From contig JASAOO010003435.1 of assembly GCA_030849075.1 (NCBI GenBank), forward strand, positions 1 to 60,926: 60,926 nucleotides of DNA, given 5' to 3'. Shown piece by piece: positions 1-10,300 of the stretch. Position 1 is the first letter of the stretch. The number at the start of each line of letters is the position of its first letter. The position numbers and the translations under genes are program-made. The notes beneath the pieces were generated by a model, which was given only the letters and a program-made list of their open reading frames with translations, did no database searches and was not told the DNA's origin. The DNA comes from Zelonia costaricensis. Lineage: Eukaryota; Euglenozoa; Kinetoplastea; Trypanosomatida; Trypanosomatidae.

Positions 1-934
1 CGAGCAGGCGGGGGGAGAGAGGAGACCAGGAGCGAGAACAGTGGTTGGAAGGTACGGGAAGGGGGACACAAGAGGCGGTGGGGGAGGTGGGGGGGGGGGG
101 GCGCTGTCGGTGCTGACGTGAGCGTCCCACGCACACGCAACACAGCCAAACGCACCAGGAAAAAAAAAAAACAAGAAGCGTGACAAGGCAAAGCGAGGAA
201 GAGAAGAAACAGCAAGAGCAACGCAGAGTCAACTGGAAGCAGCACACACACACACACACGTGTGGAAGCGACGACGGAGGGAACAAGAACGGAGAAGGCG
301 ACGGGAGGGGAGGGGGGGGTCAGCGGGACGCGCACGGGGCCGGCAGCGCAGTCGCCGACGAAAAGCTCCTTCGGACGACCAGAGCCAAGCACACAGAGGA
401 GAGAAGGAGAAAAAATGGACAGTCGGGAAAAGCGAAGACGACTCGCAACCAAGGCTGTGGATGGAGTAGGCAGGCAGCACAGACGATGGACTGCACCGAG
501 TCAGACAACAAAGGAGGGAAGCGCAGTGAGAGAGAGAGGTCGAGTGCACGGCGGTGAAGTAGAGAAGGGATGAGCAAAGGGAAGAGGTGCAAGCAACAAT
601 GGAGGTGATGCCGTGTCGCAGGGAAAGGCAGGGAGGGAAAGCAGGGGAAGGGGGGGGACGGTCCACACAAAACGCAGATGCGTGCCCACGCGCAAGCACT
701 TAGAGGGAGGGTGCGAGAGAGAGAGAGTGGCAGTGCGCAGGGGGGAGGGGGCGGAAGGAGAAGCAAGGGGAGGAAAATAGGCGTAGCGACGTGTAACAGC
801 GAAACGAGCTCGAGAAGTCCCGCACGCAAACGCAAACACCGCCGACTCCGTCAAACGCGGAGCGAGAGAAGAGGGAAGAAGGAGGAGGGAGGAGGAGAAG
901 AAAGGAGGCAGATAGGTGCAGGCTACCGGCAGAG

Positions 935-966
935 ACACACACACACATATATATACATATATATAT
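935..966. repeat. (AC)n followed by (AT)n microsatellite
   Basis: An AC dinucleotide run at about 935-947 passes directly into an interrupted AT dinucleotide run at 947-966. The AT part stands out because the surrounding sequence is strongly GC- and purine-rich. It is non-coding. Confidence 0.85.
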
Positions 967-1930
967 GTACACGCAGCCAGTCAAGGAGACGCGAGATCGT
1001 TGATTCGGGAAAAAGGTGGGCCAGGTCGAGGAGCGGAACAGAAAAACAATAAGACAGAACGCAAAAAAGCCAGTGGAAAGCCGTGCGCCACGACCACTCG
1101 AGTGTGACTGCGGGGGGGGGGGAGTGAGTCTGACGTAACGAGAGACGAGAGACGGCGAGGGATGACGTACGGAAAGGAGAGTGCAGCAGCGAACTCTCAA
1201 CACAAAGCGAAACCAGCGACCGCGCAACACTAAGAACCCGCCACGCGAATCGCAGATGTACGAGCTAACAACAACAACAACAGCACCCTCACTCGCACAC
1301 ACACTCACACTCACAGAGAGAGAGAGAAAGAAGACAGACCGAGGAAGTGCGGCTCTCGGCTCAAAGGGGCAAGACGAAGGGAGAGCGGGTGAGGCCAAGG
1401 CGCAGAGGCAGACACACAGAAAGAGAAGAAAAATGGAGAGGTAACAAAGCACGCGGGCGTCCACGCACCAGAGACGCAGAGGTCGCGTACACCAACGCGA
1501 GCTGGAGCACTGGCCGCAGCAAGCAAGAGAAGACAGTTTTTTTTTTTTTAACCGAGAGGACACAGGTCGCACGAGCTGTCCGGGCAGTTGTGTTGATGTT
1601 ATGGTTTGGTGGTAGTTTGTGTGTGTGTGTGAGCTGGTGGACGGGGAGGGCCGTCACGAGAAGTGCGGGAGACCCCGCAACAACGCCTGTGCGAGGTGTG
1701 CCGAAGTGACTACTGTCTGAGAGACGTGCCGGTTTTGTGCGGGAGTGAGTGTGTGTTTGTGTGATTGTGTTTGTTGGTGTTTTGGGAGGTGTGGGCTGAC
1801 GTGTGGATTAGAGGCGGGATAGTGGGTCCTCTTCCTTTGCGGTTTTTCTTCTTCGTTTGGAACCTGCAGCCTGTCCAGCGCTGGAGCGAGCGACGACTGG
1901 CGCCCACTCTGCGTACCGAGGAGATCGGTA

Positions 1931-1935
<5 letters not shown>

Positions 1936-1967
<32 letters not shown>
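1936..1967. repeat. (GT)n microsatellite, about 16 units
   Basis: An uninterrupted GT dinucleotide run on the plus strand, in the non-coding flank downstream of the coiled-coil gene. Confidence 0.9.
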
Positions 1968-1970
<3 letters not shown>

Positions 1971-2577
1971 GGTATGTGCAGTTTGGCACCAGTGCACCGG
2001 CAAAGGACGTATCGTATTGAAGTGGGGTCAAGGGAGAGGAAGGGAGCGTGGAACATGTCAACGGCGGCAGTGTTCAAGGGGACGGCGAGTGCCAGGAGGA
2101 TTCCCGCCCCCCCCCCTCCCACCTCCCTCCCTCTTGGCACACGTCAAACGTGACAAAGGGGGGAGGCAGGGGCAGGGGCACCCCCCGCCGAGATCCCCAC
2201 ACCGCGGAGGGGGAGCGGGAAGCGCGGCGTGCCCACGGAGGGGGGGAGGGTAGTCTACGCAGCGAGAACTTCCCCCGAGCAACCTTGTGTGTTTGTGTGT
2301 GTGTGTTTGTGTGTTCGCATATGTGTTGCTTCACGTCGATGTCAGCAATGCCGTCTATGAAGGCTGCCACGACGAGGGCTCGAGGCGATAAGGGGGGAGG
2401 TGACGGGCTCAGCAGAGGCGGCTCTAGGAGAGAGAGATGGGGCACACGGCTTGGCACGCGCCTACCAGTCAACAAGGGGAACCGCCGCAGCACCCTCTTC
2501 ACCTCAACCCACTCACCTCCTCACCCACACGCTCTCCTCCTCCATCACGCCGCGACTCTCCCGCAGTTGGCGCTCCT

Positions 2578-5500
2578 TCACACTGCCCGGTACGGCGATG
2601 TGGCGCGGTTCAGCGAGCGCGTGAGCAGCTCCGTCGCCTGCGCCGATGACCGCAGCGCCTGCAAGATGTCGAAAGAGGACACGGCACGACTGGACACCGC
2701 GTCCGCGACGATGGAGGTCGCCGTGGCATCCGGCGATGCCGAGGACGGCGACACCAGCGACCCCCCGGCCGCGTTGTTGATCGAGTTGCCCGACGTGTTT
2801 ACGGGTGCCTCACCATCGGCCGGACACGGCGTCGGTGACCCGTTCACGGCATGGGTGGTGTGTCGCTTGCCAGCTCCGCTGAACAGCGCCGCCGCACCTG
2901 ACTTGGACACGGCCGTGGCAAGACGCACCTTCGCCGCTTCGTAGCGCATCCGCAAGCGTTCGTGGCGCTTCGCGAGGTCGGCCACGGCGGTCTGGTGCTT
3001 CTCCTGCATCGCGCACGCCGCCGTCTTGTACACGCTGATCTCCTTCTCGTAGTAGCGCCGCTGCGTCTGCAGGTCCTCCTCGGCAGTCACGGCCCGCGCC
3101 TGCCACTGCGCGGCCTCGTCGAGCTGCTCCTGCTGTGTGGCAAGCTCGCCCGTGGCGAGGCGCAGACGCTCTTCCATGGCCGTCATGCACCCCTCTGACG
3201 CGATGACACCCGCCCGCAGCCGCTCCACCTCCGCCTCGAGCACCTCAATACGGCAGTCGGCCTCGTGCTGCGTGCGGGCCGCCTCGGCCAGCATGTCGCG
3301 CGAGCTGGCCAGTTCACCCTCCACGTGCACATGACGCATCTGTGCCTCGGCACGCAGGGCGGCGTGTTGGTCCCTCAGTGCCGCGTGTGTGCCGCGGAGT
3401 GCGTGGAGCTCCGTCTGCAGCCGCACCACGCTTGCCTGCCGCTCCGCGGCCACAGCGCGGAGCTCGCTCACCTCCTGCGCGGTGGCAGCACCACACGCCG
3501 CTGACGGACACGCCATCGCAGCGGCAGACGACGCCTCATGGAGGGAGAGACGCAGGGCGCCGAACTTCACCGCCGCCTCCTCCCTCGCCGCCGCCAGCGC
3601 ACCGCGGCAGCTCGCCTCGAGCTCCACCACGCGCACCCGCTGCTGCTCCTGCTGCTCCCGTGCGCGCTCGAGCACCCCCTCCACGGCGGCCTGCGCGTCC
3701 GCGCACTGCAGCTGGAGCTGGCTCACCTCCGACTCTAGCTGCCTCGCCGCGAGCTCCCACTGAGCAGCGGTGTGTCGCGCCTGCTCGTGCGCCTGCGTGA
3801 GCTGGAGGTGCTGCTGCGCGCGCTGATTGGCGTTCATGTCCTCCATCGCAGTTGCCTGTGCCAACCGCACCTCGAGCAGGCGGTTCTCCTCGGTGAGGCG
3901 CTGCAACTCCTTTAGCAGGCGCAGCTCCTCCTCGAGCGCCTCGGCCGGGGTGCGGGGCAGGTGGTAGAGGTACTGCAGGCTCCACGTGGTCGTGGCGGAA
4001 GAGGCGGAGGAGGAGCCGCTACCGCCTACGGTGGAGCCCGGGGAAGGGGACACCCCACTCATCGTGGCCATTGGTGCGCCACGCGTGCGGCCACCGCGCA
4101 ACGCGTCTGTGGTGGGACCGCTGCTGATGCCGTGCGTCCCGGCAGAGGCGGCGGCGGCGGCGGGTGCGACGGCGGTGCGCCCCTGCCCCGTCCCCGGCCG
4201 GTGCCCGCCCTGCGTCTGCACGGCGCCGCCGGGCCCGCCGGCGCGAGAAGGACTGCCGGTGCCGCTGCCGCTGTCGCTGCTGCGGCTTCGGTTGTGCGCC
4301 GTTGCCGGCATCATGACCCCAGGCGCAGGGGAGGACACGGCGGACGTGGAGGAGACGTCCGTCACGCCGCGGGCGTACGACGGGTCGAACTCTCCCTCGC
4401 CCACCGTGAGGTCTCCCGCCCCGTTCTCGTCGCTCTCCTCGTCCGTGTCAGCGCGCTGCTGGCTGGCGTCCCCCACGCGCATGAGATGCCGCTGTGGCCG
4501 CGCCGCACCGGCAAGCGCCCCCGATGCAGTGCCGGTGCCGCTCTCTGCACTCACGCCTATGGAACGCGAGGTGAGAGCCTCGCTGCTGGTCGACAGTGAC
4601 GGCGTCATGAGGGAGGAGGCGTGAGGGTCCTCCTCACGACGGGCCTCCCCAAGCGGCCACCGCGGCAGGTTCGACGGCAGCTTCGTGTGCCCCTCCGCGA
4701 CCTCGCCAGCTGGGCCGGCGGGCTGCGACAGCGGGCCCGACGCCCCAGCGGCGGCGGGCCTCGCCGGTGTGGCCGAGGACGAGGACGGCGCCGTGACGGC
4801 GGTCGAGGGGGAGGAGACGAGCGGCAGCGGCGTGTCGGCGACCATCACCGTGGCGGTGGCACCGCTGGGCGACGTCGACGACGCGGAGGCTGCGCCCAGG
4901 CGTGCGTTGAAGTGCGCCGCCTCGGGTGACGCCGACGACGCGGGCGAGAGATGTGTGAAGGGCGACGTGTCGTCCTCCGTTACCGCCGACATGCCCCGGC
5001 CCACCGGCGCACTCGGGTTGCCGCCGCCCCCAGCCGCTGCGGAGGGCAGGAAGCGAGCTTCACGGCCGGCATCGCCGTGGGGGTGCGGGAAGGTGAGCGA
5101 GTTGGATGTGGTGCTGGTGGTGATGGTCGCCGCCGTCGGCGTGGTTGTGGTGAGAGTCGCGGCATTGGCCGTCGTGGCAGGCATCGGCGGCCACGACGCA
5201 GACGGCGTGCGCGATGAGTTGGCGTTCGCCACCGCACGCACCGCAGCCCGCACCCGATCACGACTGCCCGCTGCCGCGCCGCCACCGCGGGCGGCAGAGG
5301 AGTCGGCGCCCGCAGCAGGAGGGGCGTACGCATACGGCGGCAGCTGCTGTCCGTGCAGGCGGCGCTTCTTGGTGAGGAGGAGCTGCAGCCGCTGATTCTC
5401 GATCACGACCTTCTCGACCTGCAGCTGCAGCAGCGCGCGCTCCTCCTCCCACTTCGACTGCTGCGCCTTGGCCTGCGTCACCGCGACAGCGCCGTCCTCG

Positions 5501-6531
5501 TAACAGCGCTGCAGTTCACGCACCCTCGCGCGCTCGCGGGCGTAGGCGGCACACTCCTCCTGCGCTTGGCGGAGCTGTCCGCGGAGCTGGTCGAGCTCGC
5601 GCTGGTAGCGAGCGACCATGTCCTGGCACAGCGCGCGGAGCTGCAGCACCTCGGATGGGGAAGCCCAGTTGCTGCCGTGGCGGTCCGTCACTGGGGTGGA
5701 GGACAGCTGTGAGGACGTGTCGGCGTCGCCGCTGAGCGTCGAGGTTGTGTAGGCGTCGGCGTGCTCAAAGGCGGACGGCTGTCGGTACGTCGGCGCGGCA
5801 GGGGCGGCCGTCCGGTGCGATGCGGAAACCGCTGGCGAGGTGCGGCCGCCCAAGTCAAACGTGTGCGCCGGCTGCCTGCCGACTACCGCCGCACGCGATG
5901 CCGCAGCGGGTGCCGCTGTTGCCGGTGTTAGGTCGGCATACTGCCGTCGCAGCTGCTGTTGCTGCTGCTGCGCCCCTTGCTCGCGGGATGCAGCGTGCGG
6001 TGGCTGCCGCCGCGCCGATGCTGGCGCCATCGCTGGCGACGACGAGCTCGAGCGCGGCGGGGTGGAGGAGGGACTGGCGACACTGTCGAGCAGGTGCGCC
6101 ATGGCGCGGCCGTACTCCATCGACGATGCCAGTCCTGACGTCGGCGAGGCGAACGCGGTGGTGTCCAGAAGGGTGCCGCCGCCGGTGCGAGTGGCCGACG
6201 CGCTTCTCGGATGAGCTTGATCGCGACTGTGATGGTGGCGGCGCGGCGGGGTGCGCGTCGTGGGGTCTGCCGCTGCGGTCGCCCGTGCAGAGCGGGGCTG
6301 GTGGTGTCCTGTGCTACCGGGGCTGGGAAGAGAAGCAGCTGCAGCACCACGTGAACGCTCCCCCGTGCTGTCCCCCGCGCTGCCACTGCCACCCGATGCG
6401 GGGGTTGTGGCGCTGCCCTGGCCGCTGGGGTAGCTCGGCGATGAGGAAGTGGCGTTCTCGGTGGACGCAGCACGCGGGGAGGGCCGCCGCTGCTTCTCCA
6501 CCGTGAAGAACGGTGGCTGACGACTCTCCAT
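2578..6531 (-). CDS. Large coiled-coil protein, function unknown
   Basis: This encodes a protein of 1317 residues that I do not recognise. The frame stays open to 6900, but the upstream part reads like translated non-coding sequence, so I start at Met 6531 (MESRQPPFF). The first 280 residues are Ser/Ala/Pro/Thr-rich with a short Gln run and look disordered. A first coiled coil spans about residues 285-395 (heptad-rich, including QRELDQLRGQLRQ). A long Ser/Ala/Thr-rich linker with acidic patches follows. A second, much longer coiled coil runs from about 855 to 1200, beginning near TPAEALEEELRLLKELQRL. The tail is again disordered, apart from a short helical end (FDILQALRSSAQATELL). There are no membrane segments or catalytic motifs. 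The architecture suits a cytoskeletal or basal-body scaffold, but that is inference only. Confidence 0.85.
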   Translation of the reverse strand: MESRQPPFFTVEKQRRPSPRAASTENATSSSPSYPSGQGSATTPASGGSGSAGDSTGERSRGAAAASLPSPGSTGHHQPRSARATAAADPTTRTPPRRHHHSRDQAHPRSASATRTGGGTLLDTTAFASPTSGLASSMEYGRAMAHLLDSVASPSSTPPRSSSSSPAMAPASARRQPPHAASREQGAQQQQQQLRRQYADLTPATAAPAAASRAAVVGRQPAHTFDLGGRTSPAVSASHRTAAPAAPTYRQPSAFEHADAYTTSTLSGDADTSSQLSSTPVTDRHGSNWASPSEVLQLRALCQDMVARYQRELDQLRGQLRQAQEECAAYARERARVRELQRCYEDGAVAVTQAKAQQSKWEEERALLQLQVEKVVIENQRLQLLLTKKRRLHGQQLPPYAYAPPAAGADSSAARGGGAAAGSRDRVRAAVRAVANANSSRTPSASWPPMPATTANAATLTTTTPTAATITTSTTSNSLTFPHPHGDAGREARFLPSAAAGGGGNPSAPVGRGMSAVTEDDTSPFTHLSPASSASPEAAHFNARLGAASASSTSPSGATATVMVADTPLPLVSSPSTAVTAPSSSSATPARPAAAGASGPLSQPAGPAGEVAEGHTKLPSNLPRWPLGEARREEDPHASSLMTPSLSTSSEALTSRSIGVSAESGTGTASGALAGAARPQRHLMRVGDASQQRADTDEESDENGAGDLTVGEGEFDPSYARGVTDVSSTSAVSSPAPGVMMPATAHNRSRSSDSGSGTGSPSRAGGPGGAVQTQGGHRPGTGQGRTAVAPAAAAASAGTHGISSGPTTDALRGGRTRGAPMATMSGVSPSPGSTVGGSGSSSASSATTTWSLQYLYHLPRTPAEALEEELRLLKELQRLTEENRLLEVRLAQATAMEDMNANQRAQQHLQLTQAHEQARHTAAQWELAARQLESEVSQLQLQCADAQAAVEGVLERAREQQEQQRVRVVELEASCRGALAAAREEAAVKFGALRLSLHEASSAAAMACPSAACGAATAQEVSELRAVAAERQASVVRLQTELHALRGTHAALRDQHAALRAEAQMRHVHVEGELASSRDMLAEAARTQHEADCRIEVLEAEVERLRAGVIASEGCMTAMEERLRLATGELATQQEQLDEAAQWQARAVTAEEDLQTQRRYYEKEISVYKTAACAMQEKHQTAVADLAKRHERLRMRYEAAKVRLATAVSKSGAAALFSGAGKRHTTHAVNGSPTPCPADGEAPVNTSGNSINNAAGGSLVSPSSASPDATATSIVADAVSSRAVSSFDILQALRSSAQATELLTRSLNRATSPYRAV

Positions 6532-7373
6532 GGCAGAGCGACGCCGCGCGGCTGCTTGTGAGCGGCGTGCCCCTCCGCAAGCGATCTCGTCTGGGTGTAA
6601 GGAGAAGTCGATTCGGAGCCACTGGGCTTCTTGGCTCCACGCGGTAGTGAGCGGGTCTCTATGCGCTTGTCTAGAATTGCGTTGACCAACTGACGCAAGT
6701 GTGTCTATGTGGGCTTGTGTGTGTGTGTAGGTGTGGTTGAGGGCGTGTGCCAAGAGCGTGCAAGGGCGCCGCGCAGCGAGACGGCAGGGAGTTCTACTCG
6801 GCACCGCTATCCGCGGTGCTGCGTGGAGGGAGGGCGGGAGGGAGGGAGGACAAGGTGCACGCGGGGGAGCCAAACAGTGCCCACGATGAAATAGAGACAA
6901 GGATCGAGGTTCTGCGTCACCGCCATGCGGTCGTGGAACGCGGCTGCTCCCATGGCGGCGCCGTCAAGGGCGCCTGTGCGTGGACAGGGCGGCTACACCC
7001 AATCGTAGCACGCATTGCCTGACTGGCTTGAGCCTCGTGGCGGGCTTCATGAGGTGGAGGAAAGCAAGCCGGGAGCAGCAGGGCATCACCTGTCGGCAAC
7101 ACACACACATGCATGGACACACCGCTGCTAGTACCAGCACACAGCACACGCGAATAGAACCAGTTTGAGATGACGTTGAGTCCATCGTAGTTTTCTGCGC
7201 GGTGACGTATCAGACTCACGTCGAGAAGGACGCGGCACGTTCACGAGTCGGAACGGCGCCACGGCACTCGCGTAGCGAAACGCACCTCTATGCTGTGCGA
7301 GCGGAAGCAAGGCACGCCGGCTTCGCGATGCCCCTCCCATGAGTCCATCCCCCCCCTCCCCCTCCCTCCCTCG
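6532..7373. other. Intergenic region between CTF18 and the coiled-coil gene
   Basis: This is the 3' flank of CTF18 (stop at 7374) plus the 5' flank of the next gene. About 6890-7330 is complex-sequence DNA, unlike the simple repeats of most gaps here, and has short minus-strand frames (for example 6917-7219) that resemble nothing I know. A short GT-rich patch lies near 6717-6731, and a CCCTCCC-type stretch adjoins the CTF18 stop. No gene is supported. Confidence 0.6.
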
Positions 7374-10300
7374 CTAGAAGTCCGCCATGGTAGCCGGCAT
7401 CTTCACGGCGTTGGTAGCGCCGTCCTGGTAGACGTACCGCACGCACGCCGGCGCCGCCGGCCCGTGGGGGGAGTGCGGCCTCGGGAAGCGACTCTTGCCA
7501 CCGTCCAGCACCGGCGACGACGAGGCACCCGCCCCCTCCTGCGGGTGCTGTGGCGGCGGTGGTGGGGACGGCGACGTGCTCGAGGAGGGGCCGGTCGTGC
7601 GCCCTGCCCCCCGGCCCACCACCCCACCGCGCCCACGCTCAGCAGCCGCACCCTCCTTGCTGGGGATAGGGCGACCGAAGAAGTCACGCCGCACTGGGGC
7701 CGCGGGGGCGGCGCCGCCCACCACCGCCGCCGTCGCAGTCGCCGTCGCTGTTGCACCCGCGTGAGAGACGGCGTCGTGGACTCGCGCGCGCTTCGCCTCA
7801 GGCGCCTCGCCGGGCCCTCCAGCTCCGCCCGTCGCGGCCGGCTCTGCGCTGTGCGAGGACGTCGGCGCAGTGCTCGCCTCTGCCGGCGGGGCCGCAACGT
7901 CGCTGTCCCGCGGCCGCTTCAGCCCTGCCTCCGCCGCCCTCGACGCACCCGCTATAGCCGATGCCTCCGACTGCCGCTTGAGCTGCTCCATCGCCTGCAC
8001 GATGCGATACTGCTGGATCTCGCCGGATAGGATTTGCCGAACCTCGTTGCGCATCGGCATCATCACCGCCGCCAGCGCTGAGGAGCGACCGCGGCCGTGC
8101 GAGCCGCCAGCCGCCATCGCCACAGGGGCGCTCGCGCCACCACCGGCAGCACCGCCGTGTTGAAAGCGGGAGGGATGAGAGGCGAAGGAGGAGAAAGACG
8201 AGGTGCCGCGGAAGCCGCCGCCGCTAGCGCCTGCAGTCCCGCCCCCGTAGCCGCCAAGCGCGCGCTCGACTGGACGCACCACGCCAGCCAGCAGCCTCTC
8301 CAGTTCCGGCGCCAGCCGCCACGGCGTATCGTCCGCGGCGTTGCCCTGCAGGCCCCCCATGAAACTCGGCGCTGCCCCCGGCGCCGCGCCAGGCCCGCCT
8401 GCCGCCGCGCTCGAAGACGCGGGCGTGTGCTGCCGGTCCTTCTGGTAGTCCAGGCCGTACTCCACGTGCCGCGCCACGGCCGCCTGCATCAGACGTTGGT
8501 CTGCAGGGGCCAGTCGGCCGAAGGAGGCGATGGCGTGCGCCGGCAGTCGCAGCGAGCGGTCAAAGAGGCAGCGCAGCAGCATCGGAGCCACCTCCGTCGC
8601 GGTCGCCTCGTCGCCACCGATGAAGGCGGCCACGGTCGGCCGGCACCCGTCGCGGAACTGCTGGCTGATGTGCCGCAGCTCCGACTGCACGCGCCGCACC
8701 GTCGCCTGCTCTCGCGGGAACTCGACGCGGCCACCACGCGCGCCGGTGCTGCAGTGCACGTAGCAGGTCAGCGCCGACACCTGATAGAGCCGCTCCGCCG
8801 TGCCCATCATCTCCGGGTGCGCGAAGGCCGCCGCGACGGTGACGTCCTGCTGCGAGAAGCTGTCCGCGGTGGCGCTGGTGCGGGTGAAGCCGTAGTCCGT
8901 GTAGGCGCGGTGCAGGTAGTTCTCCTGGAGCCCGTCCACGAGGCCGCTGTTGTCGGGGCAGCGGGCCAGCTTGTGCGCGGCGTACAGGTAGCCGGGGTCG
9001 ACGCGGAAGCCCATGGCCACGGGCTGCTGCTGCTGAGGCGAGCCGCTGCCCGTTGTGGGTGCCGTGGTGCTGCTGGCGCTCCCCAGCGCGCGCTCCCGCT
9101 CCATGGCACGCCGCGCGGGCACCACATGGCGGCTGTGCTGTGCCGCCGCGGCCTCAACGAGGGCCTCGTAGTCGACGCTGCACTCCAGCTTCAGCTGCTG
9201 CACGGCCTTGGTGCGCTCGGGTCGCGTGAAGAGGAGCTGCCAGCTGTCCCGCAGCGCGACGCGAGTGTCCTTGCCCTGCATTCGCCGGATGAGCTCCGCC
9301 ACACTCTGCCGCGACGTCGGGGCCGCCGTGGCGCCACCTCCTCGACCGCCTTCTGCGCGCTGCTGCTGCTGGAGAACGACGCTGTTGATGAACTGCATCG
9401 TGTTCAGGCAGCTCCGCACATCGCCGCCGCTCGCCGTGATGAGCTCCGAGAGCGCCATCGTGTCGAACATGGCGGCCCCCTCGCGGCGGGCGATCTCCTC
9501 CAGCCGCGCCAGCAGCCGCTGCGGCCGGATGGGAGGCATGTGGTAGACGTGACTGCAGCGCTGCCGCAGCGGGCGCAGCGAGGGGACGTACAGGTCGTTG
9601 CAGAGGCAGAACACAGGGCGGTGCAGCTGCAGCTGAACAAGGTAGGCGGCAACGCTGCTGCTCGCGATGCCGTCCATCTCGTCGATCACGAGGCACTTGG
9701 GACGCAGCAGGTGGTGCACCAGCGACGTGGCGCCGTCCGCCCCGGCCGCGGCGGTCACCTCCGACGTCGATGACGCAGGGGCGGCGCGGCGCAGTCGGCC
9801 GCCCGGCGCCGGCCCGGCCGCTGACACGGCCGTCTTAATCAGCGCCTCCAGCCGCGACGCCGTCCGCTCCACGCTCGCGTTGACCTCGATCACCTCGTAC
9901 CCGCAGTGCGTTGCCAAGACGTGCACCAGCGTGGTCTTGCCCACACCGGGTGGGCCGGTTAGCACGGCGATGCGATCGTCTGGCGGGGCCGCGGCCGCAG
10001 CCGCTGCCGCTGCCGTGGTGCTGGCGCCTGTTGGGGCGTCGTCTGGAAACACGTACGCGTCCCATGCCTTGAGCCACTGCAGCAGCCGCAGGTTGACCGT
10101 CTCGTCGCTGAGCACCTCGCGGAACAGCTTGGGGCTGTACTTGGTGACCCAGAGATCCCCGCCGCCGCCACCACTGGAGCGCGCGGCAGTACGCGGCGCA
10201 CCATGCGGGGGAAGCGGCCGTGAGAGCGCGCTGCGACGCAGGGGTGCCTGGGCCAGACCCGCCGCCTCCTCCCGCGTCTCGCCGTCCAGTACTTCGTCTT

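Larger units (their letters stand above)
1..2577. other. Non-coding flank downstream of the coiled-coil gene
   Basis: I see no gene here. The stretch is the 3' flank of the gene at 2578-6531, and may include the 5' flank of the next gene beyond the left edge. It is purine-rich on the plus strand over about 1-1150 (pyrimidine-rich in the sense direction). It holds a run of 13 G at 89-101, an (AC)n-(AT)n tract at 935-966, a run of 13 T at about 1537-1549, a (GT)n run at 1936-1967 and a C-rich stretch near 2107-2135, close to the stop codon. Open frames on both strands here are low-complexity Ser/Leu/Cys/Val or Arg/Gly/Glu translations and are not believable proteins. Confidence 0.7.

Noticed and set aside
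700..1572. 290-residue minus-strand open frame
   Set aside because: It consists of Ser, Leu, Phe, Cys and Val stretches encoded by CT- and GT-rich repeats. No conserved motif is visible, and composition explains the open frame.
2048..2944. 298-residue plus-strand open frame
   Set aside because: It overlaps the coiled-coil gene in antisense, begins in C-rich and GT-repeat sequence, and its product is low-complexity. All clear genes are on the other strand.
8097..9773. 558-residue plus-strand open frame
   Set aside because: It is the antisense shadow of CTF18. GC-rich codon use on the minus strand leaves the antisense frame open, and the product is Arg/His/Leu-rich with no domain.
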